Source of the DNA: Ancylostoma caninum
Lineage: Eukaryota; Nematoda; Chromadorea; Rhabditida; Ancylostomatidae
Assembly: GCA_037903475.1 (NCBI GenBank)
Contig: JBAJFG010000180.1
Location: 558,001 to 622,000 of the forward strand
Direction: 5' to 3'
Length of the DNA: 64,000 nt
Of the stretch, positions 1 to 11,612 are shown piece after piece. A program made the position numbers and the translations under genes. The number at the start of each line of letters is the position of its first letter. The stretch's first letter is position 1. The notes beneath the pieces were generated by a model. The model did no database searches and was not told the origin of the DNA. It was given only the letters and a program-made list of their open reading frames with translations.

Positions 1-790
1 AGCTGTGCCAACACAGTGCGCACCAGATGACTTCATGTGATACGCGGTCAAAGACCTTGTTCAGATCGAGGAAGGTTGGAAGGCAGTGGCTCCTGCCTCT
101 TGCTAATTTTCTCGATCAACAGACAAGCAACGGTGATTGCATTCGTGGTTCGACTTTTGCTGATCTTTGTATTTATTCTGTTAGAGACAAAATGTGAGAC
201 ATCAGCAAAAGATGAGAAGTTGCCTTAGACTACCGTAGAATTATCGGCCGATAGTTCGATAGTCTGCACAGTTGCCTTTCCTCTTCCAGGTTATGATGTT
301 GGTGCTCCTCCTCCGGCCAAAGGAGTCTTCCGCCGCTACATCATCGGGACCCGTCACTGTCCCTGTCCTCATCCACTTCAGCGCAGCTACGCTTTTTGTC
401 CACGTTGATCAGTCAGCCAGTAAGCTGGCCGCAATTGTGCAGAGAATGAACGGTCGAATACTTCTGTTGAGATTTTCTCGAAGTGGTCTTCGCCGCCTTC
501 TTGCGGTCTACTAGGAGTTTACCGTGTTTGTCTTTTTCCCTGTAGAACTTTTCGACGTCTTCGGTCTGCCGCTGGCAAGACTTCGCCAGGCCAGCCCAGA
601 TAGGGCGTTTACGGCTATTTTTTTGCATTTAGCTTCTTCCCAACATTGTCGTTGTGCTCAGACTTGCTGAAGGCCACAGCTTTCCTTGCTGCCCTCTTCG
701 CTTTTCGGTATTCCTGTCCGTTATCATCCATCTCGTCATCGAGGACTACGTGGTAAAGACTTTTCTACCACCTTCATCTTCAATTCTTCC
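1..790 (-). pseudogene. RTE-type LINE fragment: linker and start of reverse transcriptase
   Basis: Read on the minus strand this resembles the RTE clade of non-LTR retrotransposons. The linker (about 413-760) reads QRQTEDVEKFYREKDKHGKL followed by LLVDRKKA, the usual RTE segment before the RT. At about 30-200 follow RTTNAI, LLIEKISKRQEPL and, one frame over, FLDLNKVFDRVSHEV, the RT motif containing the first catalytic Asp. The element runs off the left edge of the window, so the YADD part is not seen. Frameshifts between the blocks (for example near 80) show it is dead. Whether the endonuclease half survives at 790-1130 is unclear; I could not read it. RTE is favoured over CR1 because of the linker wording. 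Confidence 0.75.
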
Positions 791-3239
791 GTCCGTAGCC
801 ATGTTTGCCTAACAGTTCGCCCGCCACCTGGTTTAGGTGTGCCAGGTCGCCGGCGTGATGACCTTCAGCGATTTCATGTGGGAGTTTGCAGTGGCTTCAT
901 TCTCTTTGGGCCGCCACCGCTTAATTGGGGCGGAACCGTTCGTGGTGCATCCTCTTTGGTGGCATAATCTTCATGTGCAGATGAGCGGGATGGTCTTGGA
1001 ACTGCGCATTCATGATGTCAAGGTTGCGAGACTCAACATATTTCTAAATGCGCTCGCCTTCATCGATCCGTGTCTCGCACCCAAACCTCCATAGCATCTG
1101 TATCTATCCCTTCTCGCTCGTACGTGGCTCTTTAGGTCTCCAGCGATAACGATTATGTCTTGAGCGAAAGATATCCCCCCCTCCTCCAGCGAGAAATATC
1201 CAGAGGATTAACGATTAATTGAGTGCATTCTCCGACTTACTTACTAAATCAGGAGCGTATGTATGTTTATAGCCATCTGTTGGAGTGCTGCTCCAGCCGT
1301 GCAGGGAAAGCTAAAGACTTTTTTTTGCGCATTTACTATATCAATTCATTGTGGGATTCCTTAACGAGCACTAGGGCCGGGCCAGCAACATCAGCACAAC
1401 GAGGGATAGTGCCGTCGAATATTCCGCAGGACTTCGCCGCTTTGAGTCAGGAGATATGAGCCTTTAGGGACGATCATGTTTTGAACGATTGCACTTTACG
1501 AGGCGAAAGGAATGTTGCAGTTCGAGTTGCTCCCACGACAGAGTCTAGTCTAGACTACCGCCCGCGGAAGTCAGCTCCAGAAATTGGTGAGAGTTGTCAA
1601 GGAAAAGCTAGATGATGGGGAATCTTACTCTGGAGCACACCCTTCTCACCTGAATTTTCCCACTCTTTTTGATGACAGAGTTTACAGCAAGCTATGGGAG
1701 CTGGTCTGGAACCCGTTTTTCACCCTTCCCTATCTCCTGGCCTCTAACTACTAATTGGTCTGTCCGTTCAACGTTCTGAATTCGAGAACCCGTTATTCTG
1801 AGGAAAGGAATTGGTAACCCACCCAATACGCAGTCCATTGTTCCTGCTCAGGATAGTGGTATAAGTTGATTAAATAGGTTATAGAATAAGACCATTGTAG
1901 AAACAAAAAGATATCCAAATTTCAAAGAGGAATCTTCTGGGAATATTATTGTTACTGAGGTTTCGACCGTTTTGAAACCTGAAAACCAGTAGTAATAACT
2001 CTACGAACATTCTACGTTGCTACACTGATGGCGTGGATACATTGTAGTGTGCAATTTTGCAAATGGTTTGCTCGCGAATACTTATTCATCTGCAGAAAAT
2101 AATTGTTTTAAAGGAAGTGTCCAAGCAAAATTTTTGAGTATTCGGTTTCTGTGGTTCCTAGACCAGTTTGGCTCACTCACCCCGGATACGGAACTTCTGG
2201 ATCAAAAAACCCTCGGAAAACCCCTCTTCTGAGATCCTTTTTAACTGATTCGGACGAGATGTCCTGCGGCTCTCTCTCTCTCTCGTCAGTGGAGGGCGCA
2301 GAAAAAATTTTCATCGATCGATAGCGCCAGTTCGCTGCCTCAGTTTTAGCTTCAATAAGTGAGTTCGTTTTCCTTCAGGGGTCCCTGCAATAGCATTTTT
2401 TGAGCAGTTTTAACAAGAAGAGTTATGTTTCGATTATTGCTGTTGTCGGCAATGTATGTTGGCAGTGCAGAAACTGTCTTTTTCACAAAATAAGTTTTTC
2501 TTTTTTGCCATTCCTTGGTATTAAGGTAACTGATTGATGTGAAGGTCAAGACTGATGATCGAAATATTACGCAGCCCGATCTACAGTATATGAATAGACA
2601 TCTCCCGACGTAACGTGATCGTCAAACACTCCATCAATCATAGATCTGTAAACCATAGACCCAGGATCATCTGAAATGAAGAATCGGAGTGTTGCGCAAC
2701 AGTACCTGAATATTTGGAACACATACGAAAGCTTGAGACGCATGTACGGGGATGAATCAATCACAGTAGTAGAGAGAAGCTGCCACAACCATTTTGATAT
2801 TTTCCAACGATGCTTCACTTTACACCAATTCCACGCGCAAAATGGCAGACGCTGGGTGGGCGGGCTGGGAACTGAGGATAGGTTTAGGTACTGGGTCTTA
2901 GGCGGCTATCTCGCTCATTTCTGCGACTTTTACGCTGAAGCTTTGGCAATTGCCTGTGGAGCCCACCAGCTATCATAATCTAATGAGCACCCAAGCTCAA
3001 AGGTTTTCGTTTTCGTGTCTGAGCTTTTACGAGATTCTGAATCTACTCGACACGCTGAATCCAACGGTAAACCTAAATTGTTACAAAAAGGTCTTTATAC
3101 CCTATTTTTAAACATTTTTTGGGACGAGATTTGCAACGGTTTGTCGAGCCGAGTGGACACGTGAAGTCGTTGATCTCATCGATCGGACAAGTCTAGACGT
3201 ATTGGCCAACGCTGCAGACGTGGCGGGCAGCCAGCGCAT
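791..3239. other. No gene recognised
   Basis: I see no domain, tandem array or clear inverted repeat here apart from a short (CT)n run near 2269-2284. Two overlapping opposite reading frames (2676-2978 plus, 2567-2818 minus) have no recognisable domain and are probably chance. The part to about 1130 may hold degraded upstream sequence of the RTE fragment. Confidence 0.5.
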
Positions 3240-3412
3240 CCACGGACCGCTCCGCCCAGGTGGTCCGTGAACTGCACTTTCGGGCCCTCCGAAAACGGGG
3301 TTTTCTTCTTTTTTATGAGCCTTGACGTACATGTTTGGAATTAGCGTGACGAGGAGGTCTAGAGTCTGTTGGTATTTTCAGCCCACAAAACGAGGTGACA
3401 CACTGCCTTTAA
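3240..3412. repeat. MITE fragment, right end (TTAA/AGGCAG family, subtype A)
   Basis: This matches the right part of the complete element at 20808-21379: both contain the stretch from TGCACTTTCGG through GGAATTAG, GACGAGGAGGTCTAGAGTCTG and the terminus CACTGCCTTTAA. It ends on a TTAA (3409-3412). No matching left end was found upstream, so it is truncated. Confidence 0.65.
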
Positions 3413-4468
3413 GTCCACGCGTTTGATAATGCTCTTCCCTCTCCTCTTGCTTCTCAGTTGTCATTTACCTTTTCCACTATCTCAAAATTGCGAAGTTTTT
3501 CAAGATGCTGCGTACTTTTATCATCTTGTGTTTCACATATTTCCATAAATTCGTGTAATATTTCACAATGACACACTATTATGTGGCTCACAGTACCTCT
3601 CCTTCGATTCCCACCCTTTTTGCTGTAAGAAAACTGCCAATTAATCACATATGCGACAAGGAATCAGAATGCAACAGAGGTAACATTCCTGTCTAAAAAG
3701 TTCGACTGTTCCCCGATGCAGAATCCTGACGAATCCAAAAAAATGATTTTTTTCCTCATTACCATTGATAAATCCAGCATCCCGAACGCGTATGTAATAG
3801 CCGCAAATGCAGGGTTTTATCAGAAATGTGGTGGCAGTAGTTTCCATGGATGACGCTTTCAAGTTGACGTCTATTCCGAAGTTACTATTTTTGAAGCGAA
3901 AAACGTTAGTGGAAATGAATACACATAGAGGTCAGGAAGCTATATTTCATTTCATTTAAGCTACTACTAAATGATTATTCTATCGCATTATTTCCACATC
4001 GTTACCCTGCACGGCTTGCTCAATGCTTGGCGATCTCCAAATTTTGTAAGTATCTATATCATAGATCTCGAAGGATTATCCGCGAAGAAAGGTAAGCATT
4101 CGAAACTTATTTTCTTCCCTTTTCTTTTCTTTTTGAGACAGAGAAAACTGGCTTGTCTACTAGTCTTTGATTAGCTTCTGTTCTTGGACCGTGCAAATTT
4201 CCAGATACTATCCTAGTCTAATCAGGTTATTGAGCATGCTTTTCAGAATTATGGTGCTTATTTGCATGGTGACGCTGTATTTTGTAAGACTTCCCCAAGC
4301 TTTACAAGAGAAATATCTTAATAAGATTTTTGAGAGTGTTGTATCCGGCTTGCTGCAAAATGCGCTTCGTTCCGTGAGCAGTAGAAAATTGGTGGCAGAG
4401 CGGGGTACCCAAGATGGTTTGTTTTGAGAAGAGTTGGAATAATAGTCACTATGTGTGATAATTCTACG
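3413..4468. other. No gene recognised
   Basis: AT-rich, with scattered short ORFs. The plus frame 4167-4427 (with LQEKYLNKIFESVVSGLLQN) has a protein-like look but no known domain and no convincing splice context. Confidence 0.4.
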
Positions 4469-4540
4469 GTGCCAATTTACACAAATACAATTTATGCACC
4501 ATAAGTGCTAATTTACACAAATACAATTTATGCACCATAA
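4469..4540. repeat. 36-bp tandem duplication
   Basis: Two units (4469-4504, 4505-4540) beginning GTGCYAATTTACACAAATAC and ending GCACCATAA, with one difference (C/T at unit position 5). Confidence 0.9.
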
Positions 4541-4619
4541 TCTACAAAAAACGCACGAGTTTGACTATTACGTCAGTTCTTATAACGAAAGCATATGATG
4601 AAATGGACATGTTTGTGTC

Positions 4620-4865
4620 GGTTACACTGCCGCTATAGTCCTCGAGGACTGTAGTAACCTCTGTTGCCGTCCTGGCGACTGTGAGGCCGGTAAGCATTGA
4701 TTGTGGGCGGGGCGTCGTGGCGGTTGCCAGCGACGGCGACTGCAAATGTTGGCGACTGTGGCGTCGGTGCATATCGACTGTGAGCGATCGCAAACATTGG
4801 CGGGCGACGGCGACGCAGGGTGGCATACTCTTCGAGGAGTACAGCGGCTACCTTAGCTAGCACTC
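4620..4865. repeat. GC-rich dispersed repeat (R2-related)
   Basis: Contains several GGCGACTGTG / GCGACGGCGAC modules and a terminal part (GGCGACGCAGGGTGGCATAC then TCGAGGAGTAC and GCTACCTTAGCTAGC) that recurs at 48660-48735 and, more diverged, at 24515-24590. CCTCGAGGACTG at its left and TTCGAGGAGTAC at its right are roughly inverted, suggesting a small foldback element. Confidence 0.55.
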
Positions 4866-5239
4866 GGTCTCGTTCGTATTATAGAACGTTGAATTTTTTT
4901 TGGCTAAACAACAATTTGCCCGTATGCGTATCTGTGCTAGAGATGAGAGGGACATTAAGTTTTCGCGCCGAGTCAAGATGAAGGTGGAGAATCACGGAGA
5001 ACTTCTACCTGAGAGTATCAGTTACGCACGCAGAGTTCTTTGAAGAAGCGTCAGGTCTTGCAAATTTTATTATGGATTAGCATTTGAGGTAGTATCCAGC
5101 CTCGTTCTTCTTATATGACATATCATCAGATCCCAAACATTCTCGCCATATTGACCTTAATAATGACAACGGCTTAGGCGCTATTTATAGTTGTGGCGCA
5201 TCAAAGTTTACGCGTCGATACACAGTCCAGAACAGAGAG
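4866..5239. other. No feature recognised
   Basis: Unique-looking sequence between two repeats; no gene, repeat or RNA signature seen. Confidence 0.4.
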
Positions 5240-6330
5240 GTAAAAGAGATGTCCTGGCAGGCAAGAAATGTTCCTGATTTTGGCTTTCAACCACCGCGCG
5301 AACAAACCGTATTCGAATCTTCGCCGCTTTGAGACAGCGCGTACACTTTGTGACTCATTTTCAGACAAAATCTCGCAGGTCGCGCGCACCTTTCTGAGGT
5401 CTCCGCGAGAAGCGAGCGCTGCTTCGCTTCGTGTGGAGCAAAAATAAAGAGTACAGTTTCGAAGACGCATTTCAGTTAGGTTGCTCGCTTCACCAGGAGC
5501 AGGATTTCGCTAGGTGCGGAGCGGACGAGGGATGGTTTTCGAAGGACGCAGACGACGAAAGATCGCTCGGCGCGCGCGAGAACACATTTCCAATCAGCAA
5601 CAAATACGAAGCAGCATAAGTAGGATTCCGCTGCTCGATGCTGCCAACAGGTTTGGTTTCTGAAGTTGTGGCATTTTTGCGATGATGGTCACGCACCACC
5701 AGTATGTTTAAATGCTCAACGTTCAAAACTTGACCATCATCCGGTATTGACCGGTTGTAACGTTATCGCTGGGCGCGCGCATCGAGTTCGCTGGGTGCAC
5801 GACCCAATCTCGCTAGTCCTGGGACCTTACCTGCGCGGCCAGCGAGATCGAGATTGTCGCACGCGCTGAGCGAGTGTTTGTCTGGGGAAGTTTTGGAGAA
5901 ACGTGTAAACTTTCATGCAACGCAACCATAACCCAAACAAGCCCCCGCTCAGCAGGCGCGACAATCTCGGTGGCCACGCAGGTAAAGTCCCCGCACCAGC
6001 GAGGTTGTCGCGCGCGTCGAACGATCGAGATCTGTGCGCGCGCCTAGCGAACTCGTTGTGCGCGCCCAGCGATGACATCACAACCGGACAATACCGGTTG
6101 ATGGTGAAGTTTTGAACATTGAGCAACAAGGGTTGACCACAAATATGTATACGGACGGTGCATGACCATCTTTGCAAAAGTGCCCGCTGTGCCTGACATG
6201 ACCTCTCTCTCAATGGGCGCCAGCGGTTGAAGAAGTTGGCCTCGCACCTTCAGAAACCGAATCTGCTGGCCACGCAGACCAGCTCAATCCCGCTGATGCT
6301 GCTTCGTATTCAGGCGTGTGCGGAATTTTC
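5240..6330. mobile_element. Foldback (inverted-repeat) element, family FB1
   Basis: A GC-rich element folding back on itself. The left arm contains CAGCATAAGTAGGATTCCGC, GATGGTCACGC and CTGGGACCTTACCTGCGCGG (about 5600-5870). The right arm repeats these in inverted order (about 5950-6310), for example CCACGCAGGTAAAG, GTGCATGACCATC and GCTGATGCTGCTTCG. The arms are diverged. The same family forms the centre of the large inverted repeat (40866-41389 and 42166-42720) and a fragment at 7311-7632. No coding capacity was seen, so it is non-autonomous; the ends are approximate. Confidence 0.7.
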
Positions 6331-6440
6331 CGTTTTCCGTTTTACGCTTTCCGTTTTCCGCCCATTTCTGGCCTTCCGTTTTATGTTTTACGTTCCACAG
6401 GTTTTTGCCCCTGAAAACGGAAAATTCCGGAAAATTATGG
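6331..6440. repeat. TTTTCCG short-motif array
   Basis: Irregular repeats of TTTTCCG/TTTACG (TTTTCCGTTTTCCGTTTTAC and similar). A second array of the same kind lies at 7315-7375; in both places it abuts an FB1 element. Confidence 0.6.
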
Positions 6441-7310
6441 AAGAATAGGGATCGTTGTTTTCTGCGTACATAAATCTCTATCCTGAAAAGGATTCACGCG
6501 TTTTGATGCGCAATGTACATGAGTTCACAACAATGGCGCCAAAGTTGATGTCCAAACGCTATTTATAAGATTCGAACTATTTTGTTTGACTTTTTTGGCC
6601 TGCATCATTGCTCCAAATATGCCATACAAGTGTCCTGCTCTCTTAAAAATTTCCAAAAAAAAAGTTGCACAGAAATGTGGGGTGAGGGGGTGAGCTGATA
6701 CAAAATTTCCATGAGACTGTGATGTGTCATGATAAATGCATCAAACATTCTTGCGAAGCAACACATGATGTGGGCTTTCTTTCAACCCGACAAAAGCATA
6801 AGGTTTCAATCAAACGATGACCCTCAGCTCCACGCTGGCGCCTGATGGTTTGCGCATTGTTTGGCTTGCTTGTGTTTCACGTTACCCACATACTGCTCTC
6901 CTCCTCCTTCCTCCATTGCTAACTGGCTCTAACGGGATCCTTTGTGAATAACCGGATGCTCCTCAGATTCCAAACGCATTAGCTAACGTAGTTGTCTTCT
7001 TGTCTGATTTTTGGAGAAAAGGTCTGCTCCAAAATAAAGGAAAGGAGTCGCACTTTTTACATTTTACACCTTCTCGTCCACTCAAATATCCAGTGAGGAA
7101 ACCACTTCTTAATCATATAACTCTGATAATCTCTCGTAACTGGATGAAGGATGAATACTTCTTGATCTATCTATATTCTAGGCGTTTGAAGTAAGCACCA
7201 TCAGTAGACTTGAAGTCACTTAATAACTTGAAAGAGTTACCACTCATGCTCATGAAGAAGATATCTAGAGAATCCAATGTTGAAGAGATCTTTTGGTCAA
7301 AGAACTATGC
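6441..7310. other. Unassigned; possible upstream part of the Penelope-like element
   Basis: No recognised domain. The plus frames 7000-7194 and 7210-7310 (SLNNLKELPLMLMKKISRES) could be the 5' part of the reverse transcriptase that resumes at 7633, with the FB1 piece in between, but no diagnostic motif was seen. Confidence 0.25.
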
Positions 7311-7632
7311 TTGGTCAAAATTTTCCGTTTTCCGTTTTTCACCCATTTTTGGCCTTCAGTTTTCCGTTTTACGGGATTTTAGATTTTACTTCCGCACATG
7401 CCTGTTCGTATTCCTCGCCTGTGAAGATGTATTCTCGTGTGCGCTGAGCGGGCGTCTTTCGTCGTCTGCGTCTTTTGAAAATTATCTCTCGTCTGCTCCG
7501 TGGCTAGTGAAGTTCTGCTCCGGCAGAAGCGAGCGACTTCACCGACCTGCATCTCAGAAACGATACTATTTCTTTCTGCTTCGCGCGAAGAGAAGCAGGG
7601 CTAGCTTCATGCGAGCGGCAAAAATCATATCA
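7311..7632. mobile_element. FB1-family fragment
   Basis: Starts with a TTTTCCG array and continues with sequence matching 42500-42680 (GCGTCTTTCGTCGTCTGCGT, GAAGCGAGCGACTTC, TTTCTGCTTCGCGCGAAG). It corresponds to one arm of FB1 and ends where the Penelope-like frame begins. Confidence 0.6.
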
Positions 7633-7808
7633 AGGAAATACATTATAGAATAATTAGAGGGTTGAACATTAAACAAGAAGAAAGGTTAGAAAGCATACCA
7701 AGAATATATGGGATACCAAAAATGGACAAGAGCCCTATCAAATTTCGTTTTATCGCTGATGCTAAGAGAAGTACCTTCAAACCACTAGCTTCTACTCAGC
7801 AGATCATA

Positions 7809-9063
7809 TTAGGTGCGTGCAAAAGTTCCGGGGCAGTTGGTGGTATTTCACCGTTCAATGTCGTTTTGCTCTTTGTGTTTACGATATCCTGCAACGGTTT
7901 TCATGTTTGCTGGTAGCCTGAAACATCTGCTACGTACACCACTTTTGGCTCGGGTCTACGTCACAGCGTTGCTCTGTTTTGGGTGTAAAAACAATGCTAT
8001 GAGCTGTGCAGTAATTTGTGGAATTTCGCTCTATGGACTCAAATCTAGACGATCAACAGGAGAAGCGACCCATAGCATCAATAATGCGTTTGTGGAGAGT
8101 ATGTTCTCTAAAACGCCAGGTGCTCGAAGGTTCCTAAGAATTCTGAGCGGAGATGAGAGCTTGGAAAATTTGGTCATCGCAAAGGCGCCAGGAAAGAGCA
8201 TGTTAAAACAGACCTTGTGCAAAGTGCGCAAGACATTACGGGGAATTTAGTCAACAACGCTTCGTCACTTGGAGAAAAACGGTAAGAAGGGGAAGGTGAG
8301 TAGATGGATTTTTCGTAAGTTCAGCGAAGAGCACTAACGTCCACACTGGCAAGTTTGCAGATATTCAACCTTCAGATTTTCTAACAATTCGTTTCATGGA
8401 AGAATTGCTATTGTTGATAGAGAATGGGTCAGTTATGACAACAGGAGGGGGTCATCCCAAAGTCCGGGCTCCTGCCACCCACCTAAAAAATGGCCGAACC
8501 ATCACCACCTTCTTTTTAAAAAAATTTTGATCTTTCATGGTCAGCAACGTGACTCATCTGCAATGATTTTGTTTTCTGATGAATGCACAATAATCGCTCC
8601 ATAGTAGTTTCTTTTCTCTACAGTAATCACGGAAAAACTCTTAAGCATGGGGTCGACACAGGCGGAAATATGTGGTTTCTTCCGGCCGTGGGATAGCGCA
8701 CACCAGCATATTGCAGTGTCAACCGTATAAATAATTGGCCATTCGTGCTCCGAAATTCTAGCCTAACCTGTATTACTACTTATACCTGCCTCTAATAGAC
8801 TACCCCCATTTTAGCCTTCTATGGCTTTACCTCCGCTGTAAAACTTTCAATGAACAGACCCTACTGGAAAACGACGTGTGCCACTATTACAGGTGCAGAC
8901 CTGTCAAATTTTTAGCTTCCGGAAAAATATTTTCTGTGGCATAATGGCAACATCACGGGGTTGCCAATGCTTTTTATTTTGAACAAAATTGCTGACTTTG
9001 AGTCAAGTTATGACGTTTTAAAAAATTAGGTGGAACTGCCCCGGAACTTTTGCACGCACCTAA
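7809..9063. mobile_element. Mariner-type element (1255 bp) inserted in the Penelope-like RT
   Basis: Ends are inverted: TTAGGTGCGTGCAAAAGTTC at the left and its complement at 9044-9063, extending to at least 28 bp. It is flanked by TA at 7807-7808 and 9064-9065. Joining codon ATA (7806-7808) directly to CTT (9066) restores the host RT frame, so the boundaries are exact. The interior frame 7813-8250 contains FLRILSGDES, which resembles the first catalytic Asp block of mariner transposases, but no full transposase is readable. Treated as a decayed or non-autonomous mariner. Confidence 0.85.
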
Positions 9064-9553
9064 TACTTTCGCACTTTCGACAGCATTTCATGAATTATTG
9101 CAAAGTTATGAAGGAAAAGACGGAGGTAAAACATTTTTGGGCGGTTAGCATTAGCATTAGGATCATTAAGAGATGTACACAAATAACGGGAAACAGCTGT
9201 ACTCAGCGGATTTCACGAGCCTTTTCACCAGCCTACCATATGCAGTCATCAGGGAGAATCTTAGGAAGCTCGGGATACTTTGCATGAAAAAGTACAATTA
9301 TATCAGGATTATCAATAATGAAACAAACTATGCAAGCCACGAAGGTAGTAGGGGTAATTATTCTAGAAAGGAAGACATAATTTATATGATAAATTCTTTA
9401 CTTGATTCCAGCTGTGTTTACTAGGGATCTCTTCTATATAAGCAAGTAAGGGGTATACCACATGGTGCACTCATGCAGTTCACAACTAGCGGACCTCACT
9501 TTAGCCTATATGGAGTACGAGTTCATTAGAAGTAAACTTAATGCGGAAGGTAA

Positions 9554-9602
9554 TTGGAGAGTTGGTTTCTATAATGGCTTGGAGAGTTGGTTTCTATAAT
9601 GG
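9554..9602. repeat. 25-bp tandem duplication in the Penelope-like RT
   Basis: TTGGAGAGTTGGTTTCTATA plus ATGGC, present twice in direct succession (second copy slightly incomplete). Because 25 is not a multiple of three it shifts the frame just before the YIDD box. Confidence 0.9.
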
Positions 9603-9976
9603 TACTTACAGGTACATTGATGACATCTTACACATTTCAAACGATGCACTAGATTTTGAAAAAAATCTCAAAGATATTTAACATCCATCACTTTGTATAG
9701 AGAAAAGCAATCTCTCCCTATATGAAACCAACTTTCTAGATCTTGGTATTTCGACAGATAAAGATGAAAATAATTACAGACTATTCAATAGGACTGATAG
9801 CTATAACTTTAAGGTTATTAGGTATCCTAGTAATACGTCTAACATTCCCAAGCATATAATCATGAATACCTTTGTAGGAGAAGGTAGCAGTTGGTATTTC
9901 CGTGAAGGTTTAGTACAGTACAAGATATACTCTACAAATCTGTATCAAAATGCACCAAGAGATCAAGCATGAGAAG

Positions 9977-10701
9977 CATGTTTTCCCTCGAATTTGCAAC
10001 TTCCAAAAATTTCGTAGAAATGAAGACAAATTTTGCTTCAATGTCACCCTTCATACAGAAGAACCTAGGCGAATTGCTGCTTTTCCAATAAATTAGCCTC
10101 ACTCTTAGCTGAGGACCGGCATGCATGTGAGGCGGCATGAGACAATTAGCACCGGGCAAGCGACCCCACCGTAATTACTCGGAGCCATCAAAACAAGCTG
10201 CGCACAACCTTTAAGCTTGTGCAACTCATCATCTGCAAAACCATTTCGTATAGAACAGCTCCTGCCTTCGAAAAAAAATCACCTTCGAAAAAAAAGGTAG
10301 CACGTAAGTTGGAAACAATCTTGTGACAAACTTTGAAAGCATAGATATAGTTCTCTGGGATCCTTTGACCAATTTGTTCCAAAAGTTCAGAGCCGTTTAC
10401 AGTTATATCACGTCGAACGATGACGTATGAGGCTGAACAACACAATGACGCTTTTCGTGCTCAGTTCACTTGATGCTGTCGACTTATCTTTGCGATAGTG
10501 TGCTGACGGGTTGTCGCCCCCTAGATTGTTCGACTTGAAACAGCCAAGAAGTTGTGGAAAGAAGCTAGGCGGACCAACAATCTGAAGACTACAAATTAAA
10601 TTTTAATGGCATCAACTTATGTACTTCTTAAACATTGTGTAGTTCGAAGCACATCTGAGCATGCTACTATTCACGTAATTTTTACGAATTCAGATACCTT
10701 T
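9977..10701. other. No feature recognised
   Basis: No domain or repeat found. Short adenine runs near 10265-10295 only. Confidence 0.4.
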
Positions 10702-10741
10702 CATTCCCGCCTTAGCTGCCTCATTCCCGCCTTAGCTGCCT
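10702..10741. repeat. 20-bp tandem duplication
   Basis: CATTCCCGCCTTAGCTGCCT occurs twice in succession just upstream of the first LINE. Confidence 0.9.
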
Positions 10742-10813
10742 GCCCGACCGGCTGCTGGATCTCCACTGCTCTCCACTGAAAAAAAAAAAAAAACTCCGCT
10801 GCTACTATTCTGA

Positions 10814-11612
10814 ATGGCACCGAAGAAGCAATCGTGCGACAATGCACCAGCGTGGCTCCAGCCCATTCTAAAGAGGTGGGACGAGTATTTTAATAGATTC
10901 GACCGCATGTTTGAATTTTTTCATGAAAATACAAGAGACCCAGAACACCATACTGACTAAGTTGAATGCCTTAGAAGAGCGTTGTAGTGCAAGCCAGTAC
11001 CCTGACCACCACTCCAGTTCGGCGCTGTATAGCACGCTGGTGAAATTTCAAACCGATGCGAAGCTTGTGAACGCTAAATCCTGCCGCATTACATGGGTCG
11101 GCATAGGTGAGCAAAGTGACCAAACGGGTACAAAAATCTTTGACCGTGAGGCCATAAAAGAAGTCATCGAAACTTCAGGCGATGCAGATCTGCTCCAGGA
11201 ATTCAATAGCGGTAAGGTAGAGGTTCATAGGCATCCCGCAACAAGAGCCAACTTATCTAGCTCTCGTCCACGCATAATAAAGATAGCCTTGCGTAATCAA
11301 GAACTCAGGGACAAACTGTTGCAGCACATGAGAACGGGGCGACAGTGTCAGACCAGGCAGTATGTGCATTCATGCGCTAGGCCTGACTACACACGAGAGG
11401 AAATCGAGTACGACAGGGAACTCCGAGAAAAGGCAGGAATTATGAACCAAACGGAAGGAAAACTTGTGCACGTTGTCAGAAACCTAGCTATCCACAAGCT
11501 TAGGGTGCCCCAGGATCTCGCATATCGTTACCCAATCAATTTCCAACCTATAGAGCGTGATCTACTTGTGGACAGCTCCCCTGCTCTGTTTTCCTCTCAA
11601 GCGTCGCGCTAG
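10814..11612 (+). pseudogene. LINE ORF1 protein (copy 1), one frameshift
   Basis: The likely start is ATG at 10814 (MAPKKQSCDNAPAWLQPILK), which runs to about 10915. The protein then continues one frame over (KIQETQNTILTKLNALEERC) to the TAG at 11610-11612; a run of six T at 10916-10921 probably caused the slip. After a short coiled-coil-like N-terminal part comes an RRM-like middle and a basic C-terminal block (ARPDYTREEIEYDRELREKA, then LVHVVRNLAIHKLRVP) typical of ORF1 nucleic-acid-binding proteins in CR1-like elements. Expected role: binding the element RNA. The frame from 10916 is otherwise intact for about 230 codons. Confidence 0.7.

Larger units (their letters stand above)
7633..9976 (+). 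pseudogene. Penelope-like reverse transcriptase, interrupted
   Basis: A reverse transcriptase split by the mariner-type element 7809-9063. Before the insert the frame reads PRIYGIPKMDKSPIKFRF and continues to LASTQQII. After it come LSHFRQHFMNYCKVMKE, LYSADFTSLFTSLPY, SQLADLTLAYMEYEF and the catalytic box YRYIDDIL (YIDD at 9613-9624), then LSLYETNFLDLGI. The fingers wording (IYGIPKM...P..FRFI) and YxDD context fit Penelope-like elements rather than LINEs or LTR elements. Frameshifts (near 9165, 9425-9470), a stop near 9680 and a 25-bp tandem duplication just before the catalytic box make it dead. No GIY-YIG nuclease was seen downstream. The family call is inference from motif wording. Confidence 0.7.

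Noticed and set aside
2567..2978. Overlapping plus and minus frames of 83-100 residues
   Set aside because: Neither has a domain, splice context or homologue in the window.
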